A stretch of 31,208 bases of DNA from Planctomycetota bacterium (GCA_023430365.1 JAEZAS010000066.1:1-31208); one strand, 5' to 3'. Numbered from the stretch's first letter, positions 23,550 through 31,208 are shown. The notes: generated by a model not told the origin, from the sequence alone. Program-made: numbers and translations.

Positions 23550-23831
23550 GCTGTAGCTAGAAGGGTGGGGGAGAAAATGGGGAAATACCACCTTCGCCCC
23601 TCGTGCGGCCCCCCGAACCCCCCGCCAGGACGCTTCCAGGCTCGCCACCGGTGCTGGCACAAACCTGAATTCCGGGACAACCGGCATTTTTCCTACGACC
23701 AGTCCCGGTCGGCTTCCGATATCCCCTGAAAGCGGCTTTAGCGCGGCCTCCGGGCGGCGAAGTGGAGTCCGTTACGGCGTCTCAGGACGGGACGTCTGGT
23801 CTTCGGAGTCGGTGTGGGGGCACGAAACGCC

Positions 23832-25358
23832 ATGCGTTGGAACATCAGTCTGGTCGCAGGAGTCGTCTTAGTGGCAGTCGCCTCGCTGGCTTCGGCCAAC
23901 GACGCGGTGCACTGGGCAGGGGACTTCAAGCAGGCGTGCGATGTGGCCGCCCAGCAGAAGCGACTCGTGCTACTGCACTTCTATTCCGACAACTGTCCTC
24001 CGTGCGTGCGCTTCGACAAGGAAGTGTTCAACCAGCCGCAAGTGGCAGAAGCGGTGGAGCGCTACTGCGTCCCCGTGAAGGTGCACGTTGAGCAGTCGCC
24101 TGAACTGGCGCGCAAGTACAACATCCAGCGCTGGCCAACCGATGTGATCGTCACGCCCGCTGGCCTGGAAGTGTTTCGCACCGTCGGATTCCGCGGGGCG
24201 ACCGAATACACGGCGATGGTGGAGCAAGTCGCGCTGCATGCCGGCGCGCGTCCGGCCGCGGGTGGACAAGTGCCCTTGACGGCAGCCGCTCCTCCGCAGG
24301 CGTCGCCGTATCCCGGGCCGTATCAAGGCGGACCTGTGGCTGGCACGTACCAATCGCAATTGCCGCCAAGCGATCGAAACAACTATCAATCGTCGATCGG
24401 CCCGGCGACACACCAAAACCTCGACACCTACCGCCAACCGTTTGCCGCCAACCCGGGGCAACCCTCGGGCGAAACGCCGGATGTGGCGCCGGTCGGCAAT
24501 CCGATGGGCCCGATGTCTCCAGCCGCTCCGCCGCACGATCCTCGCTATGCGGCCGCGCCGCCGGCGGGGAACACCCTGCCGCTGCAGCCTGCTGGCAACA
24601 TGGCCGATCCCAACGCATCGATTTATCAGCCTCAAGCCGCCTACGGAGCCCCTCCGGCGAACGCACCCGCGGCGTCGGTGTACCAGTCGGCTGGCGCTGT
24701 GGCTGCCGCGGTCGCGCCGGCTCCCCAACCAGTAACGAATCGCTACACCCAGCAATATGAAGCCGCTCCGCCGGCTGCGACGTATGCTCCGCCACAGGTT
24801 GCACAAGGGCCTCAACTGCAAGCTCCATCCCAGCAAGCTCCGATTGCTCCATCCGCTCCGGCGACAGCGCCAACCGCCGGTCCATACTCGATGCAGCCGC
24901 CGTTTGCCGCGGCATCGCCGCCGGCAGCCCAGGCTCCTCTTGCGTCAGCCGCTCCGGGGCAGATGGTGCCTTCGAACGCCGCTCCGCCGGTTGTGCTCGA
25001 TGGCTGCTGTGCCGTGACGATGGTCGAGACACGCAAGCTAAAGAAGGCCGACGCCCGCTTCGGAGCGGTCCATCGCGGCCGGACGTACCTGTTTATGTCG
25101 GCCGACGAGCAGACGAAGTTCCTGGCCGACCCGGACCGCTATGCGGTAATTCTCTCGGGCTACGATCCGGTTCGCTTCGCCAAGACCGGGGAACTGGTCG
25201 AAGGCAAACGCGAGTTTGGCATGATGTACCAGCAGAAGATTTACCTGATGGCGGATGAAGCCGCCCTCAACGAGTTCAACGAGTCGCCGCAGGTCTTCTC
25301 GACGGCTGCCCACCAGGCGATGCTGCGGAGCGAAACGACCGGAACGCAGTTCCGGTAA
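23832..25358 (+). CDS. Secreted thioredoxin-like protein with C-terminal YHS-like region
   Basis: The 508-residue product has a signal peptide (cleavage near LASAN, about 22), a thioredoxin domain (about 25-140) with active-site CPPC at 55-58 and the WPTDVIVTPAG segment with the cis-proline, then a linker of about 250 residues made mostly of Pro, Ala, Gln and Tyr. The last 115 residues carry two YHS-like halves: DGCCAVTM ... GRTYLFMSADEQTKFLADPDRYA, then GYDPVRFAKTGELVEGKREFG ... QKIYLMADEAALNEFNESP. YHS domains are linked to metal handling. Likely periplasmic thiol redox coupled to metal or protein repair; the coupling is inferred. ATG 23832 is preferred over GTG 23814 because of the signal peptide. 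A 3'-end palindrome follows the stop. Confidence 0.88.
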   Translation: MRWNISLVAGVVLVAVASLASANDAVHWAGDFKQACDVAAQQKRLVLLHFYSDNCPPCVRFDKEVFNQPQVAEAVERYCVPVKVHVEQSPELARKYNIQRWPTDVIVTPAGLEVFRTVGFRGATEYTAMVEQVALHAGARPAAGGQVPLTAAAPPQASPYPGPYQGGPVAGTYQSQLPPSDRNNYQSSIGPATHQNLDTYRQPFAANPGQPSGETPDVAPVGNPMGPMSPAAPPHDPRYAAAPPAGNTLPLQPAGNMADPNASIYQPQAAYGAPPANAPAASVYQSAGAVAAAVAPAPQPVTNRYTQQYEAAPPAATYAPPQVAQGPQLQAPSQQAPIAPSAPATAPTAGPYSMQPPFAAASPPAAQAPLASAAPGQMVPSNAAPPVVLDGCCAVTMVETRKLKKADARFGAVHRGRTYLFMSADEQTKFLADPDRYAVILSGYDPVRFAKTGELVEGKREFGMMYQQKIYLMADEAALNEFNESPQVFSTAAHQAMLRSETTGTQFR

Positions 25359-25365
25359 TCTTTAG

Positions 25366-25387
25366 CCGGAGGGTAACCACCCTCCGG
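25366..25387 (+). terminator. 3'-end palindrome, copy D
   Basis: CCGGAGGGT, loop AACC, ACCCTCCGG, identical to copy B, eight bases after the thioredoxin-YHS stop codon. Confidence 0.65.
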
Positions 25388-25487
25388 AGAATTGCCGGAT
25401 GAGCGACAACTTCAGTGAGTGCTAATCGACCCTTCGGTAATCACAGACACAGGCCCCTGTCTGTTGGCCGTGTCTGTTCGCCTTTCT

Positions 25488-25508
25488 CCGGACGCTGTTA
25501 GCGTCCGG
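25488..25508 (-). terminator. 3'-end palindrome, copy F, changed stem
   Basis: Read on the minus strand: AGCCGGACGCT, AAC, AGCGTCCGGAGAAAGG. The outer GCCGG ... CCGGAGAA and the TAAC loop match the other copies, but the inner stem is different and still perfectly paired. It lies 11 bases after the stop of the minus-strand gene at 25520. Confidence 0.65.
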
Positions 25509-25519
25509 CTGCGAGTGGT

Positions 25520-25834
25520 TTACTCGCTCTTTGGGTTGCACAGCTTGTGCAGCAGTTCCCAGGTGAAGAGGCCCGTGTCGTGGCCGTCGGACCAGAGGAT
25601 TCTCAGGGCATAGTTGCCCACCAAGCTTAGCTCGCGCACTTCGATGTCCTCGGGAATCGAGTCGACGTCGATGAGCCGCTCGCGTGTGACTTCGTCGACG
25701 CACATCGCGCAGGGGCATTCGCCGCGCAGGTACTTCAGCCCCAGTGCGCACTTGTTCCCGTCTTGCCAATCGACCAGGAGGACGCGGTGAGGGTGGTCGG
25801 GGCGGATGCGCGAGGGGGGATGGATTTCTGGCAT
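25520..25834 (-). CDS. GBBH-like N-terminal domain (DUF971) protein
   Basis: The product is 104 residues, a single small domain. It matches the DUF971/GBBH-like_N family: LLVDWQDGNKCALGLKYLRGECPCAMCVDE (about 19-48), with a CxCxxC cysteine group that can bind zinc or iron, then a VRELSLVGNYALRILWSDGHDTGLFTWELLHKLC strand-helix end typical of the family. The same domain is found at the N-terminus of gamma-butyrobetaine hydroxylase and next to Mrp/ApbC Fe-S carriers, but its stand-alone role is not known. Cytoplasmic, no signal. ATG 25834 is the only good start; its ribosome site is weak. It is convergent with the thioredoxin-YHS gene. Confidence 0.85.
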   Translation of the reverse strand: MPEIHPPSRIRPDHPHRVLLVDWQDGNKCALGLKYLRGECPCAMCVDEVTRERLIDVDSIPEDIEVRELSLVGNYALRILWSDGHDTGLFTWELLHKLCNPKSE

Positions 25835-25981
25835 TCTGGTGGAGAACTACTGAGTAACCGCTGGTTGTGTGTGGGAGGTGACCTGATGCCGGGGAGCGGG
25901 TGCGCTTCCCGGAGTGCGTTCAGTATAGACCTGAACCGATTTCGGGTGGCTCGCGGCGCTTGGGTCGCCGGTTCTGGCGAG

Positions 25982-26001
25982 CGGGAGACGTAAGTCTCCC
26001 G
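25982..26001. repeat. Perfect hairpin in gene-free stretch
   Basis: CGGGAGAC, loop GTAA, GTCTCCCG: an 8-bp perfect stem with TAA in the loop, like the 3'-end palindromes but with other outer bases. It lies in 25835-26304, where I see no gene; TATGAT at 26264-26269 may be a -10 box for the next gene. Confidence 0.5.
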
Positions 26002-26304
26002 GTGATCGTGCGTGAACGGTCCGCTCGCAGCAGGTTCGTTCGAACTCCCGACCACGGTGGTAGTTTCGGCCCCGTTTGCAGTTTCACCGGGACCCTCACG
26101 TGTCCCGCTCGCCGGGGTGGCGACCAGGTGGCGAAAATTCAAGGGGTTTACGCCGCAAGGCTCGTTCGCGGGGCTGACGAGGCGGAGCCTCGGGGTGGTT
26201 TCGTCCCCAGCGGGGGCCTGGGACGGAGATTGGCGGCGCGTGGCAGTGGGATGGGGCGGGGGTTATGATGTCGACCCGGTAATTGGTGTTTTCCTTCCTG
26301 ACGG

Positions 26305-27504
26305 ATGCTCACGATGCGACACTTTGCTGCTTTCCGATTGGCTTGTCTGGCGCTCACCGGCGCGATGTTGCTGCCGGCCTTGGCGCTTGCCCAGAAGGTG
26401 GACGAAAGTCCGCTGCCGCTGAAGATGGATCGCGCGTTTCCCGAGTTGCGGATCCTCCGCCCGACCGTGTTCACAACGGCGGGAGACGGAACCGAGCGGA
26501 TCTTCACGACGACCCAGCAGGGCATCATCAACGTGATGCCGAACGACCAGAAGATCACCGAGACGTCGCCGTTTCTCGATATCTCGGACAAGGTGATGTA
26601 CAAGGACCGCGAGAACGAGGAGGGGCTGCTCGGCCTGGCGTTCCATCCCAAGTACAAGGACAACGGCCAGTTCTTCGTCTACTACACCACCACCGACGCT
26701 CCCCATACCTCGGTCATTTCGCGGTTCCGCGTTTCGAAGGACGATCCGAACAAGGCGGACCCCAAGTCGGAAGAAGAGTTGATGCGCATTCCTCAGCCGT
26801 TCTGGAATCACAACGGCGGGAACATCATTTTTGGCCCGGACGGTTACCTCTACATCGGCCTGGGTGACGGCGGCTCGGGGAACGATCCGATGGGGAACGG
26901 CCAGAACCTCGAGACGCTGCTCGGCTCGATCCTGCGTATCGACGTCGATCACAAGGACGAGGGCAAGAACTACGCGATTCCGAAGGACAATCCGTTCGTC
27001 GACAAGCCGGGCGCCCGGCCGGAGATTTATGCCTACGGCGTGCGCAACATCTGGGGCATGTCGTTCGACAAGAAAACGGGGCTGTTCTGGGCCGCCGACG
27101 TCGGTCAGAACCTGTGGGAAGAGATCGACATCATCGTGAAGGGCGGCAACTACGGCTGGAATATCCGTGAGGGCTTCCACAAGTTCGCCGGGAAAACGGA
27201 GGAAAAGCCGGAAGGAGTGATCGACCCGATCTGGGAGTATCACCACGACCTGGGCAAGAGCATCACGGGCGGCCACGTCTACCGCGGCAAGCGGCTGCCG
27301 GACCTGGTCGGCTACTACATCTATGCCGACTACGTCACCGGCAAGGTGTGGGCGCTGAAGTACGACGAGAAGGCGAAGAAGGTGACCGAGAATCGGTCGA
27401 TCGAATCGACTTCGATGCCGTACATGTGCATCGGCGAGGATGCCGAAGGTGAGCTCTATCTGTGTGACGCCTTCGGACAGATTTGGTGGCCGGCGGCGAA
27501 GTAA
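26305..27504 (+). CDS. Secreted PQQ-type sugar (sorbosone/glucose) dehydrogenase family protein
   Basis: The 399-residue product (or 396 from ATG 26314) begins with a signal peptide ending LALA-QK. The rest is a six-bladed beta-propeller of the soluble glucose/sorbosone dehydrogenase family: EEGLLGLAFHPKYKDNGQFFVYYT, NHNGGNIIFGPDGYLYIGLGDGG with the catalytic-type His, GSILRIDV, YGVRNIWGMSFD, ADVGQNLWEEIDII, GGNYGWNIREG and a final YADYVTGKVWAL. It would oxidise a sugar or similar aldose in the periplasm using PQQ, though some members may be structural. No PQQ synthesis genes are in the window. The start is ambiguous between 26305 and 26314, both with weak ribosome sites. Confidence 0.88.
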   Translation: MLTMRHFAAFRLACLALTGAMLLPALALAQKVDESPLPLKMDRAFPELRILRPTVFTTAGDGTERIFTTTQQGIINVMPNDQKITETSPFLDISDKVMYKDRENEEGLLGLAFHPKYKDNGQFFVYYTTTDAPHTSVISRFRVSKDDPNKADPKSEEELMRIPQPFWNHNGGNIIFGPDGYLYIGLGDGGSGNDPMGNGQNLETLLGSILRIDVDHKDEGKNYAIPKDNPFVDKPGARPEIYAYGVRNIWGMSFDKKTGLFWAADVGQNLWEEIDIIVKGGNYGWNIREGFHKFAGKTEEKPEGVIDPIWEYHHDLGKSITGGHVYRGKRLPDLVGYYIYADYVTGKVWALKYDEKAKKVTENRSIESTSMPYMCIGEDAEGELYLCDAFGQIWWPAAK

Positions 27505-27522
27505 TCATGGGCCGTCCAAGCG

Positions 27523-27546
27523 AGCGGGGCGTATAAGCGTCCCGCT
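27523..27546 (+). terminator. Hairpin after sugar dehydrogenase gene
   Basis: AGCGGGGCG, loop TATAAG, CGTCCCGCT pair over 9 bp with one G-U pair, 18 bases after the stop. CGTCCCGCTGAGG is shared with the rho-leader hairpin at 23165-23183. Confidence 0.45.
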
Positions 27547-27575
27547 GAGGTCGCGCACTTGTCTTTGGATTCAAG

Positions 27576-27601
27576 TTTGGCCCCTTCGTTGCGGGGCCAA
27601 A
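27576..27601 (+). terminator. Second hairpin before next gene
   Basis: TTTGGCCCC, 8-base loop, GGGGCCAAA: a perfect 9-bp stem between the sugar dehydrogenase and the following gene. No U-run follows. Confidence 0.45.
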
Positions 27602-27655
27602 CCGTGACGCTTACCATCACGCTCGCCTTGTCATTTGTAGAAGAAAGTCGTAGCG

Positions 27656-28318
27656 ATGCGCTATTTCTTGTTCATGGTTTTTGCGTTCACTTCCGTGGTT
27701 ATCGCTCAGGCGGCGGATGAGTTGCCGGTGGTTTACACCGACGACTTTGAGAAGGGAATGGAGCAGTGGCAGCCGCTCGATCCGGCGCAGTGGAAGATCA
27801 AGAAAACGGACGACGGCCAGGTGCTCAGCCAGCATGAGAAAAAGAGCGCCTACAAGCCGCCGCACCGCAGCCCGACGAACATCGCCCTGCTGAAGGATGT
27901 CGTCGTCGGCGACATGGATCTGACGGTGAAGGTCCGCAGCACGCATCCCGACTATGGACATCGCGACGCCTGTGTGGTGTTCGGTTATCAGGACCCGGCC
28001 CATTTCTATTACGTCCATCTCGGCAAGCAGGCGGACGATCACGCGAACCAGATCTTCATCGTGAACGACGCGGCGCGGAAGAAGATTTCGCTAACTTCCA
28101 CCCAGGGCACGAATTGGGACGACGAGTGGCACACGATCAAGGTCAGCCGTCGGCCGGAGTCGGGGAAGATCGCGATCTACTTCGACGACATGGAGAAGCC
28201 GGTGATGACCGCCGAAGACAAGACGTTCGCCTGGGGCCGGATCGGCGTCGGAACTTTCGACGACACGGCGGATTTCGATGGGCTGGAGATTCGCGGTGTG
28301 AAGGTGGAGGAGAAGTAG
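27656..28318 (+). CDS. Secreted concanavalin/LamG-like protein
   Basis: The 220-residue product has a signal peptide (MRYFLFMVFAFTSVVIAQAA-DE). The mature protein is a single beta-sandwich with the pattern of the 3-keto-disaccharide hydrolase/DUF1080 and LamG-like group: YTDDFEKGMEQWQPLDPAQWKI, DLTVKVRS, ACVVFGYQDPAHFYYVHLG, WHTIKVSRRPESGKIAIYFDD and RIGVGTFDDTADFDGLEIRGV. It probably binds or acts on carbohydrate outside the cytoplasm; a catalytic role is not provable here. It follows the sugar dehydrogenase on the same strand with a 151-base gap holding two hairpins, so it is likely a separate transcript. The start has only a weak GAAAG-type ribosome site. Confidence 0.82.
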   Translation: MRYFLFMVFAFTSVVIAQAADELPVVYTDDFEKGMEQWQPLDPAQWKIKKTDDGQVLSQHEKKSAYKPPHRSPTNIALLKDVVVGDMDLTVKVRSTHPDYGHRDACVVFGYQDPAHFYYVHLGKQADDHANQIFIVNDAARKKISLTSTQGTNWDDEWHTIKVSRRPESGKIAIYFDDMEKPVMTAEDKTFAWGRIGVGTFDDTADFDGLEIRGVKVEEK

Positions 28319-28344
28319 AGTTTTTGGAAGGGGCAGAGTCGAGT

Positions 28345-28448
28345 GTAGGGTGGGCCGAACGATAGTGAGGCCCACCTTATCGCCGCCGGCCGGGTTTCGT
28401 AGTGGGCGTTTTGGACGGTGGGCCGTGCTGGCGCTCGGCCCACCCTAC
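28345..28448. repeat. MITE-like palindromic repeat, 104 bp
   Basis: Terminal inverted repeats of 14 bp, GTAGGGTGGGCCGA (28345-28358) and its exact complement (28435-28448), enclose further GTGGGCC/GGCCCAC pairs. The layout recalls the GTAGGGTGGGCC repeats that are abundant in planctomycetes. The remainder up to 28657 holds an AACTTTT/AAAAGTT inverted repeat (28551-28575) and no gene. Confidence 0.75.
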
Positions 28449-28657
28449 GGGGTCTTGCCCACCGCAAGATTGCAGCCGTGATTTCGGCAGAAGCTGCCGG
28501 TTTGCTAGCAGCGGGGGAGTGGTTTGTCGGCAGTTTGTGCCGGCTGGATAAACTTTTCCGGCTTTAGCAAAAGTTCTCATGTCGTCGCGCCCGATAAAGT
28601 CGCTGCCTGGGGGTGTTTTGCCTCAAGTGCAGGACGACTGGATCGAGGAGATCGGCG

Positions 28658-29998
28658 ATGCGAGCGCACGGATGCCTGAAGCGGATGGCCTGGCCGGCTG
28701 TGGTGGTCGGTGGATTGCTGTGCGCGGTCGCCGCTGAAGCTCAGGATCCGAGGCTGGCTCAGTCGCGTCCGGCTACGGCCACCAAGCCAGGCGTCATGCG
28801 GCCGCCGGCGGTGCTTTCGGCGGCCCGGCCCGATGAAGGGCATTTCCAGGTGCCTCAGCCCGGGCGCTTGACGCAGCAACAAGTCGGCGCCGCTCGTCCG
28901 ATGACGGCGGGTCGTTCCGAGGTTGGCACGGGCATTCGGCCGGCTGCCTATCAAGATGTGGTCGAAGGTCAGCCCTACTACCCGCCCATGAACTCGCGGG
29001 TCGAGCAACTGCCGGCCCCTGTGGGGGCGTTGCCGCTCTCGGCGGACGGAGTCATTCACGAGCAATGGCCCGGTGGCCGGACGGTGGCAGGGCAGGGCGC
29101 CTATTACACTCCGGGTGGCTACGGTCCCCAGGCATACGGCGGGCAGGGCTATGGTTCCTGCAATCCGGCCTGCGATCCTGGCTGCATGCCGCCGCCGCTG
29201 CTTGGGCTGCCTTGCCTGAGCAGCGTGGAGTTGATTGCCGGCGTGCAGGGCTTCACCGGATCGCTCAACCGGGGCGCCGGCGGCAGCTTCGGCTTTCACG
29301 AGGGAGCGCAGATCGGCATTCCGGTTTGCGGACTCGTCACGGCGGAATTCGGCGTCCTGACGACGCAGAACAACTTCGAGGGGAACGGCCTGACCGGCGA
29401 CGATCGGAGCCAATTGTTTCTGACGGCGGGCGGATTCCGCCGTGTCGACTGGGGGCTGCAGGGCGGCCTCGTGTTCGATTACCTGCACGAGGAGTGGGAC
29501 TACGAGATCGATCTGGCCCAGCTGCGCGGTGAGTTGTCGTATGTGCTCCCTTGCGGCCATGACATCGGTTTCTGGTTCACCGTGGGCGTGAACGATTCGC
29601 ACAGCGATGTGAACGTGATCGAGCCGGTCACCGGCGGGCCGACGATCGTTACACGCGAAGGACGGACGTTCCACGTCGATGATTTGTTCGCGTTCTTCTA
29701 TCGCCGCCAATTTGCCTGCGGCGGCGAGGGTCGGTTGTTCGGCGGGTTCACGTCCGAGAGCGCCGGCCTGTTCGGCGGCGACTTCCGCTTTCCGATCAAT
29801 CCCTGCTGGGCATTCGAGGCCGACTTCCTCTATGTCGGCGCTCAGGACACGGCCGCCTCGCCCGGCTACGCCGACGAGAGCTGGAACGTGTCGATGCAGG
29901 TCGTCTGGACTCCCTGGTCGCGAAACTGCGGCAAGAACTACGACCGCCCGCTGCTGGGCGTAGCGAATAATGGCTCGTTCGTGACGAAGATGCAGTAG
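28658..29998 (+). CDS. Secreted Pro/Gly-rich protein, probable outer-membrane barrel
   Basis: The 446-residue product has a signal peptide (KRMAWPAVVVGGLLCAVAAEA-QD), a low-complexity Pro/Gly/Tyr/Gln region to about residue 165 ending in a Cys-rich SCNPACDPGCMPPP, and a C-terminal half rich in short alternating strands (VELIAGVQGFTGSL, AEFGVLTTQNNF, QGGLVFDYLHEEWDYEI, GGFTSESAGLFGG, ADFLYVGAQDT, WNVSMQVVWTPW). This is the look of a beta-barrel or surface protein found widely in planctomycetes (similar to proteins annotated DUF6666, from memory). GAGGAG ends 8 bases before ATG 28658, fixing the start. Function unknown; probably envelope-associated. Confidence 0.82.
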   Translation: MRAHGCLKRMAWPAVVVGGLLCAVAAEAQDPRLAQSRPATATKPGVMRPPAVLSAARPDEGHFQVPQPGRLTQQQVGAARPMTAGRSEVGTGIRPAAYQDVVEGQPYYPPMNSRVEQLPAPVGALPLSADGVIHEQWPGGRTVAGQGAYYTPGGYGPQAYGGQGYGSCNPACDPGCMPPPLLGLPCLSSVELIAGVQGFTGSLNRGAGGSFGFHEGAQIGIPVCGLVTAEFGVLTTQNNFEGNGLTGDDRSQLFLTAGGFRRVDWGLQGGLVFDYLHEEWDYEIDLAQLRGELSYVLPCGHDIGFWFTVGVNDSHSDVNVIEPVTGGPTIVTREGRTFHVDDLFAFFYRRQFACGGEGRLFGGFTSESAGLFGGDFRFPINPCWAFEADFLYVGAQDTAASPGYADESWNVSMQVVWTPWSRNCGKNYDRPLLGVANNGSFVTKMQ

Positions 29999-30007
29999 GG
30001 ACTCGTA

Positions 30008-30198
30008 GGGTAGGCTTCCAGCCTGCCCGGGAAGAAATGACCAAGGACCAAGCCCCAATGACCAAACGGGCCAATGACGAATGACGAAGCGCGAATGACC
30101 AAAGACGGTCGGCTACGCCTCCCTGCCTAGTGTCAGGGAGGCGTTCATTGGTTATTCGGATTTCGTCATTTCGATACGGGCAGGCTGGAAGCCTTCCC
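30008..30198. mobile_element. MITE-like element with 22-bp terminal inverted repeats
   Basis: The ends at 30008-30029 (GGGTAGGCTTCCAGCCTGCC...) and 30177-30198 pair at 21 of 22 positions. Inside are short AATGACGAATGAC-type direct repeats and a perfect 11-bp hairpin (ACGCCTCCCTG / CAGGGAGGCGT, 30115-30144). There is no coding capacity, so if mobile it depends on a transposase in trans. It fills most of the gap between two genes. Confidence 0.75.
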
Positions 30199-30209
30199 GA
30201 CGGGTTCTT

Positions 30210-30237
30210 TTGAACCGGGGTGTCGTCGCCGTACAAT
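30210..30237 (+). promoter_or_regulatory. Candidate promoter for AI-2E-family gene
   Basis: TTGAAC (30210-30215), a 16-base spacer and TACAAT (30232-30237), just outside the MITE-like element. The leader to ATG 30319 would be about 75 bases. Confidence 0.5.
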
Positions 30238-30318
30238 TGGCCGTGCCATGGCCGCCCGGTTTGCTGAATTCGTGCAATCGGTTCGAAGCGGGCCAAGGCG
30301 CCGGAGAGCGTAGCAACA

Positions 30319-31208
30319 ATGTCGCGGATGGTCTCGTTTCTGGTGCTCGTGGCGATTCTGATCGTCATCGGCATCCTCTTCTTCCAGGTGATGTCGGCCT
30401 TCATGGTGCCGCTGTTCCTGGCCGCGCTGTTGGTGGTCGTGTTTCAGCCGCTCTACCGCTGGATCTACGACCAATGTCTCAGCCAGCGCTACATCGCCGC
30501 GGGACTGACCACGCTCGCCGTGCTCTTGATTGTGCTTATCCCAGCCGGGCTGGTAATCGCCATGGGCACTGCTCAAGGTCTGGCGATCGTCGAGAAGCTG
30601 GAAGTGACCGACGTCCGCACCAAGCTGCGCGGCCTGCGGCAGCAACTCGACCTGGAAATCCCCTGGCGCGACGATCTCGAGCGCATGGACGCCACCATCA
30701 AGCGGTGGAAGAAGGAACAAACCGAGCAGGGGACTCCGAGCGTCAACACCGAGATGGTGGAAAACCTGCTGACGCGCCTCGAGCATATGCAGACACCCGC
30801 CGATGGACCGGCGGATGAACGTCCAACCGGCGAGACGCATCAGTTGGCTCAAACGCTGACCGATCTTGGCGCGTCGACGCCATACTCGATCGAGCGCGAC
30901 CAGGCGCTCGTCGATGTCGACGCCGCTTTTCGGGTGCTGAAGGACGAACTGCTCGGCGGCTCGGGCAAGCAATGGCTCAAGGAATTCGTAAATCCGACGG
31001 ATGAGCAAATTCGCGAACTGCGCAGCGCGTTTACCGCTCGCGCGGGATCGCCGTTGATATCGGTCGGCGGCGGCACGTTGTCGGCGATCGGCAAATGGGT
31101 GGTCGGGTTGCTGATTCTGATCGTCTCGCTGTTCTTCCTCTTCGCGGAAGGGCAGCGGATGCTCGATGCGGCGGTGCGGCTTTCGCCGCTCGAGGAGCGG
31201 TACGTCCG
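30319..31208 (+). CDS. AI-2E/PerM-family membrane transporter, 5' part
   Basis: The frame is open from ATG 30319 to the window edge (296 codons, no stop), so the gene is truncated. It opens with MSRMVSFLVLVAILIVIGILFFQVMS, then MVPLFLAALLVVVFQPLY and IAAGLTTLAVLLIVLIPAGLVIAMG, the three N-terminal helices of the AI-2E exporter/PerM family. A polar, coiled-coil-prone segment of about 155 residues follows (about 95-250), then another helix (AIGKWVVGLLILIVSLFFLFAEG) that opens the second membrane part. The family includes putative exporters and Na+/H+ antiporters, so the substrate cannot be named. GGAG lies 13 bases upstream of the start. Confidence 0.82.
   Translation, partial: MSRMVSFLVLVAILIVIGILFFQVMSAFMVPLFLAALLVVVFQPLYRWIYDQCLSQRYIAAGLTTLAVLLIVLIPAGLVIAMGTAQGLAIVEKLEVTDVRTKLRGLRQQLDLEIPWRDDLERMDATIKRWKKEQTEQGTPSVNTEMVENLLTRLEHMQTPADGPADERPTGETHQLAQTLTDLGASTPYSIERDQALVDVDAAFRVLKDELLGGSGKQWLKEFVNPTDEQIRELRSAFTARAGSPLISVGGGTLSAIGKWVVGLLILIVSLFFLFAEGQRMLDAAVRLSPLEERYV

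Noticed and set aside
28577..30058. 493-codon minus-strand frame opposite the barrel-like gene
   Set aside because: It spans intergenic repeats at both ends, has no ribosome site or motif, and mirrors a plus-strand gene with a strong ribosome site and signal peptide.

Overview
The window is GC-rich, gene-dense chromosomal DNA that looks like a member of the Planctomycetota, probably Pirellulales-like. The lineage call is an inference from content. It rests on an ECF sigma factor divergent from a membrane Ser/Thr kinase, many secreted proteins of planctomycete style (thioredoxin-YHS, sorbosone-dehydrogenase-like, concanavalin-like, Pro/Gly-rich barrel-like), a Rho factor with a long Gly/Arg-rich N-terminus, and many short palindromic intergenic repeats. 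I find 22 protein-coding genes, the last cut by the window end. I see no rRNA, tRNA, CRISPR array, prophage or transposase gene.

Layout. 1-4167: a secreted orphan protein, then an ECF sigma factor (minus) divergent from a kinase with a six-helix membrane domain, with a perfect palindrome between them. 4194-6077: a small secreted cysteine-free protein and a Tat-exported sugar-isomerase-like TIM barrel, separated by a strong promoter and a 31-bp-arm palindrome. 6217-11103: a promoter followed by lysine 2,3-aminomutase (kamA), a YkgJ-type Cys-cluster protein, a D-Ala-D-Ala-ligase-like ATP-grasp enzyme and an ATP-grasp/GNAT fusion. The last three reading frames overlap. 11137-13646 (minus): a lipoate-ligase-like gene followed by a trypsin-like protease with a C-terminal membrane anchor. 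13889-17444: a HEAT-repeat membrane protein and an FdhF/YdeP-type molybdopterin oxidoreductase that may be made from a leaderless mRNA. 17681-22986: a membrane-embedded spermidine-synthase-like protein, an SLC1-type acidic amino acid/dicarboxylate symporter, and rho on the opposite strand with a long leader. 23832-31208: thioredoxin-YHS, a GBBH-like_N/DUF971 protein, a PQQ-type sugar dehydrogenase, a concanavalin-like secreted protein, a barrel-like protein and a truncated AI-2E/PerM-family gene.

The best candidate for an undescribed system is the kamA cluster. KamA should supply beta-lysine. Two ATP-grasp ligases could join it to another amino or carboxylic acid, and the fused GNAT domain could acetylate the product. 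The outcome might be an osmolyte or other small peptide-like metabolite. The individual families are recognisable; the pathway is inference.

The second theme is a set of short palindromes sitting just after stop codons. They keep the same outer bases (GCCGG ... CCGGAGAA) around a TAA-containing loop, while the inner stem changes on both sides together. In two genes the palindrome itself supplies the stop codon. They probably act as terminators or 3'-end stabilisers.
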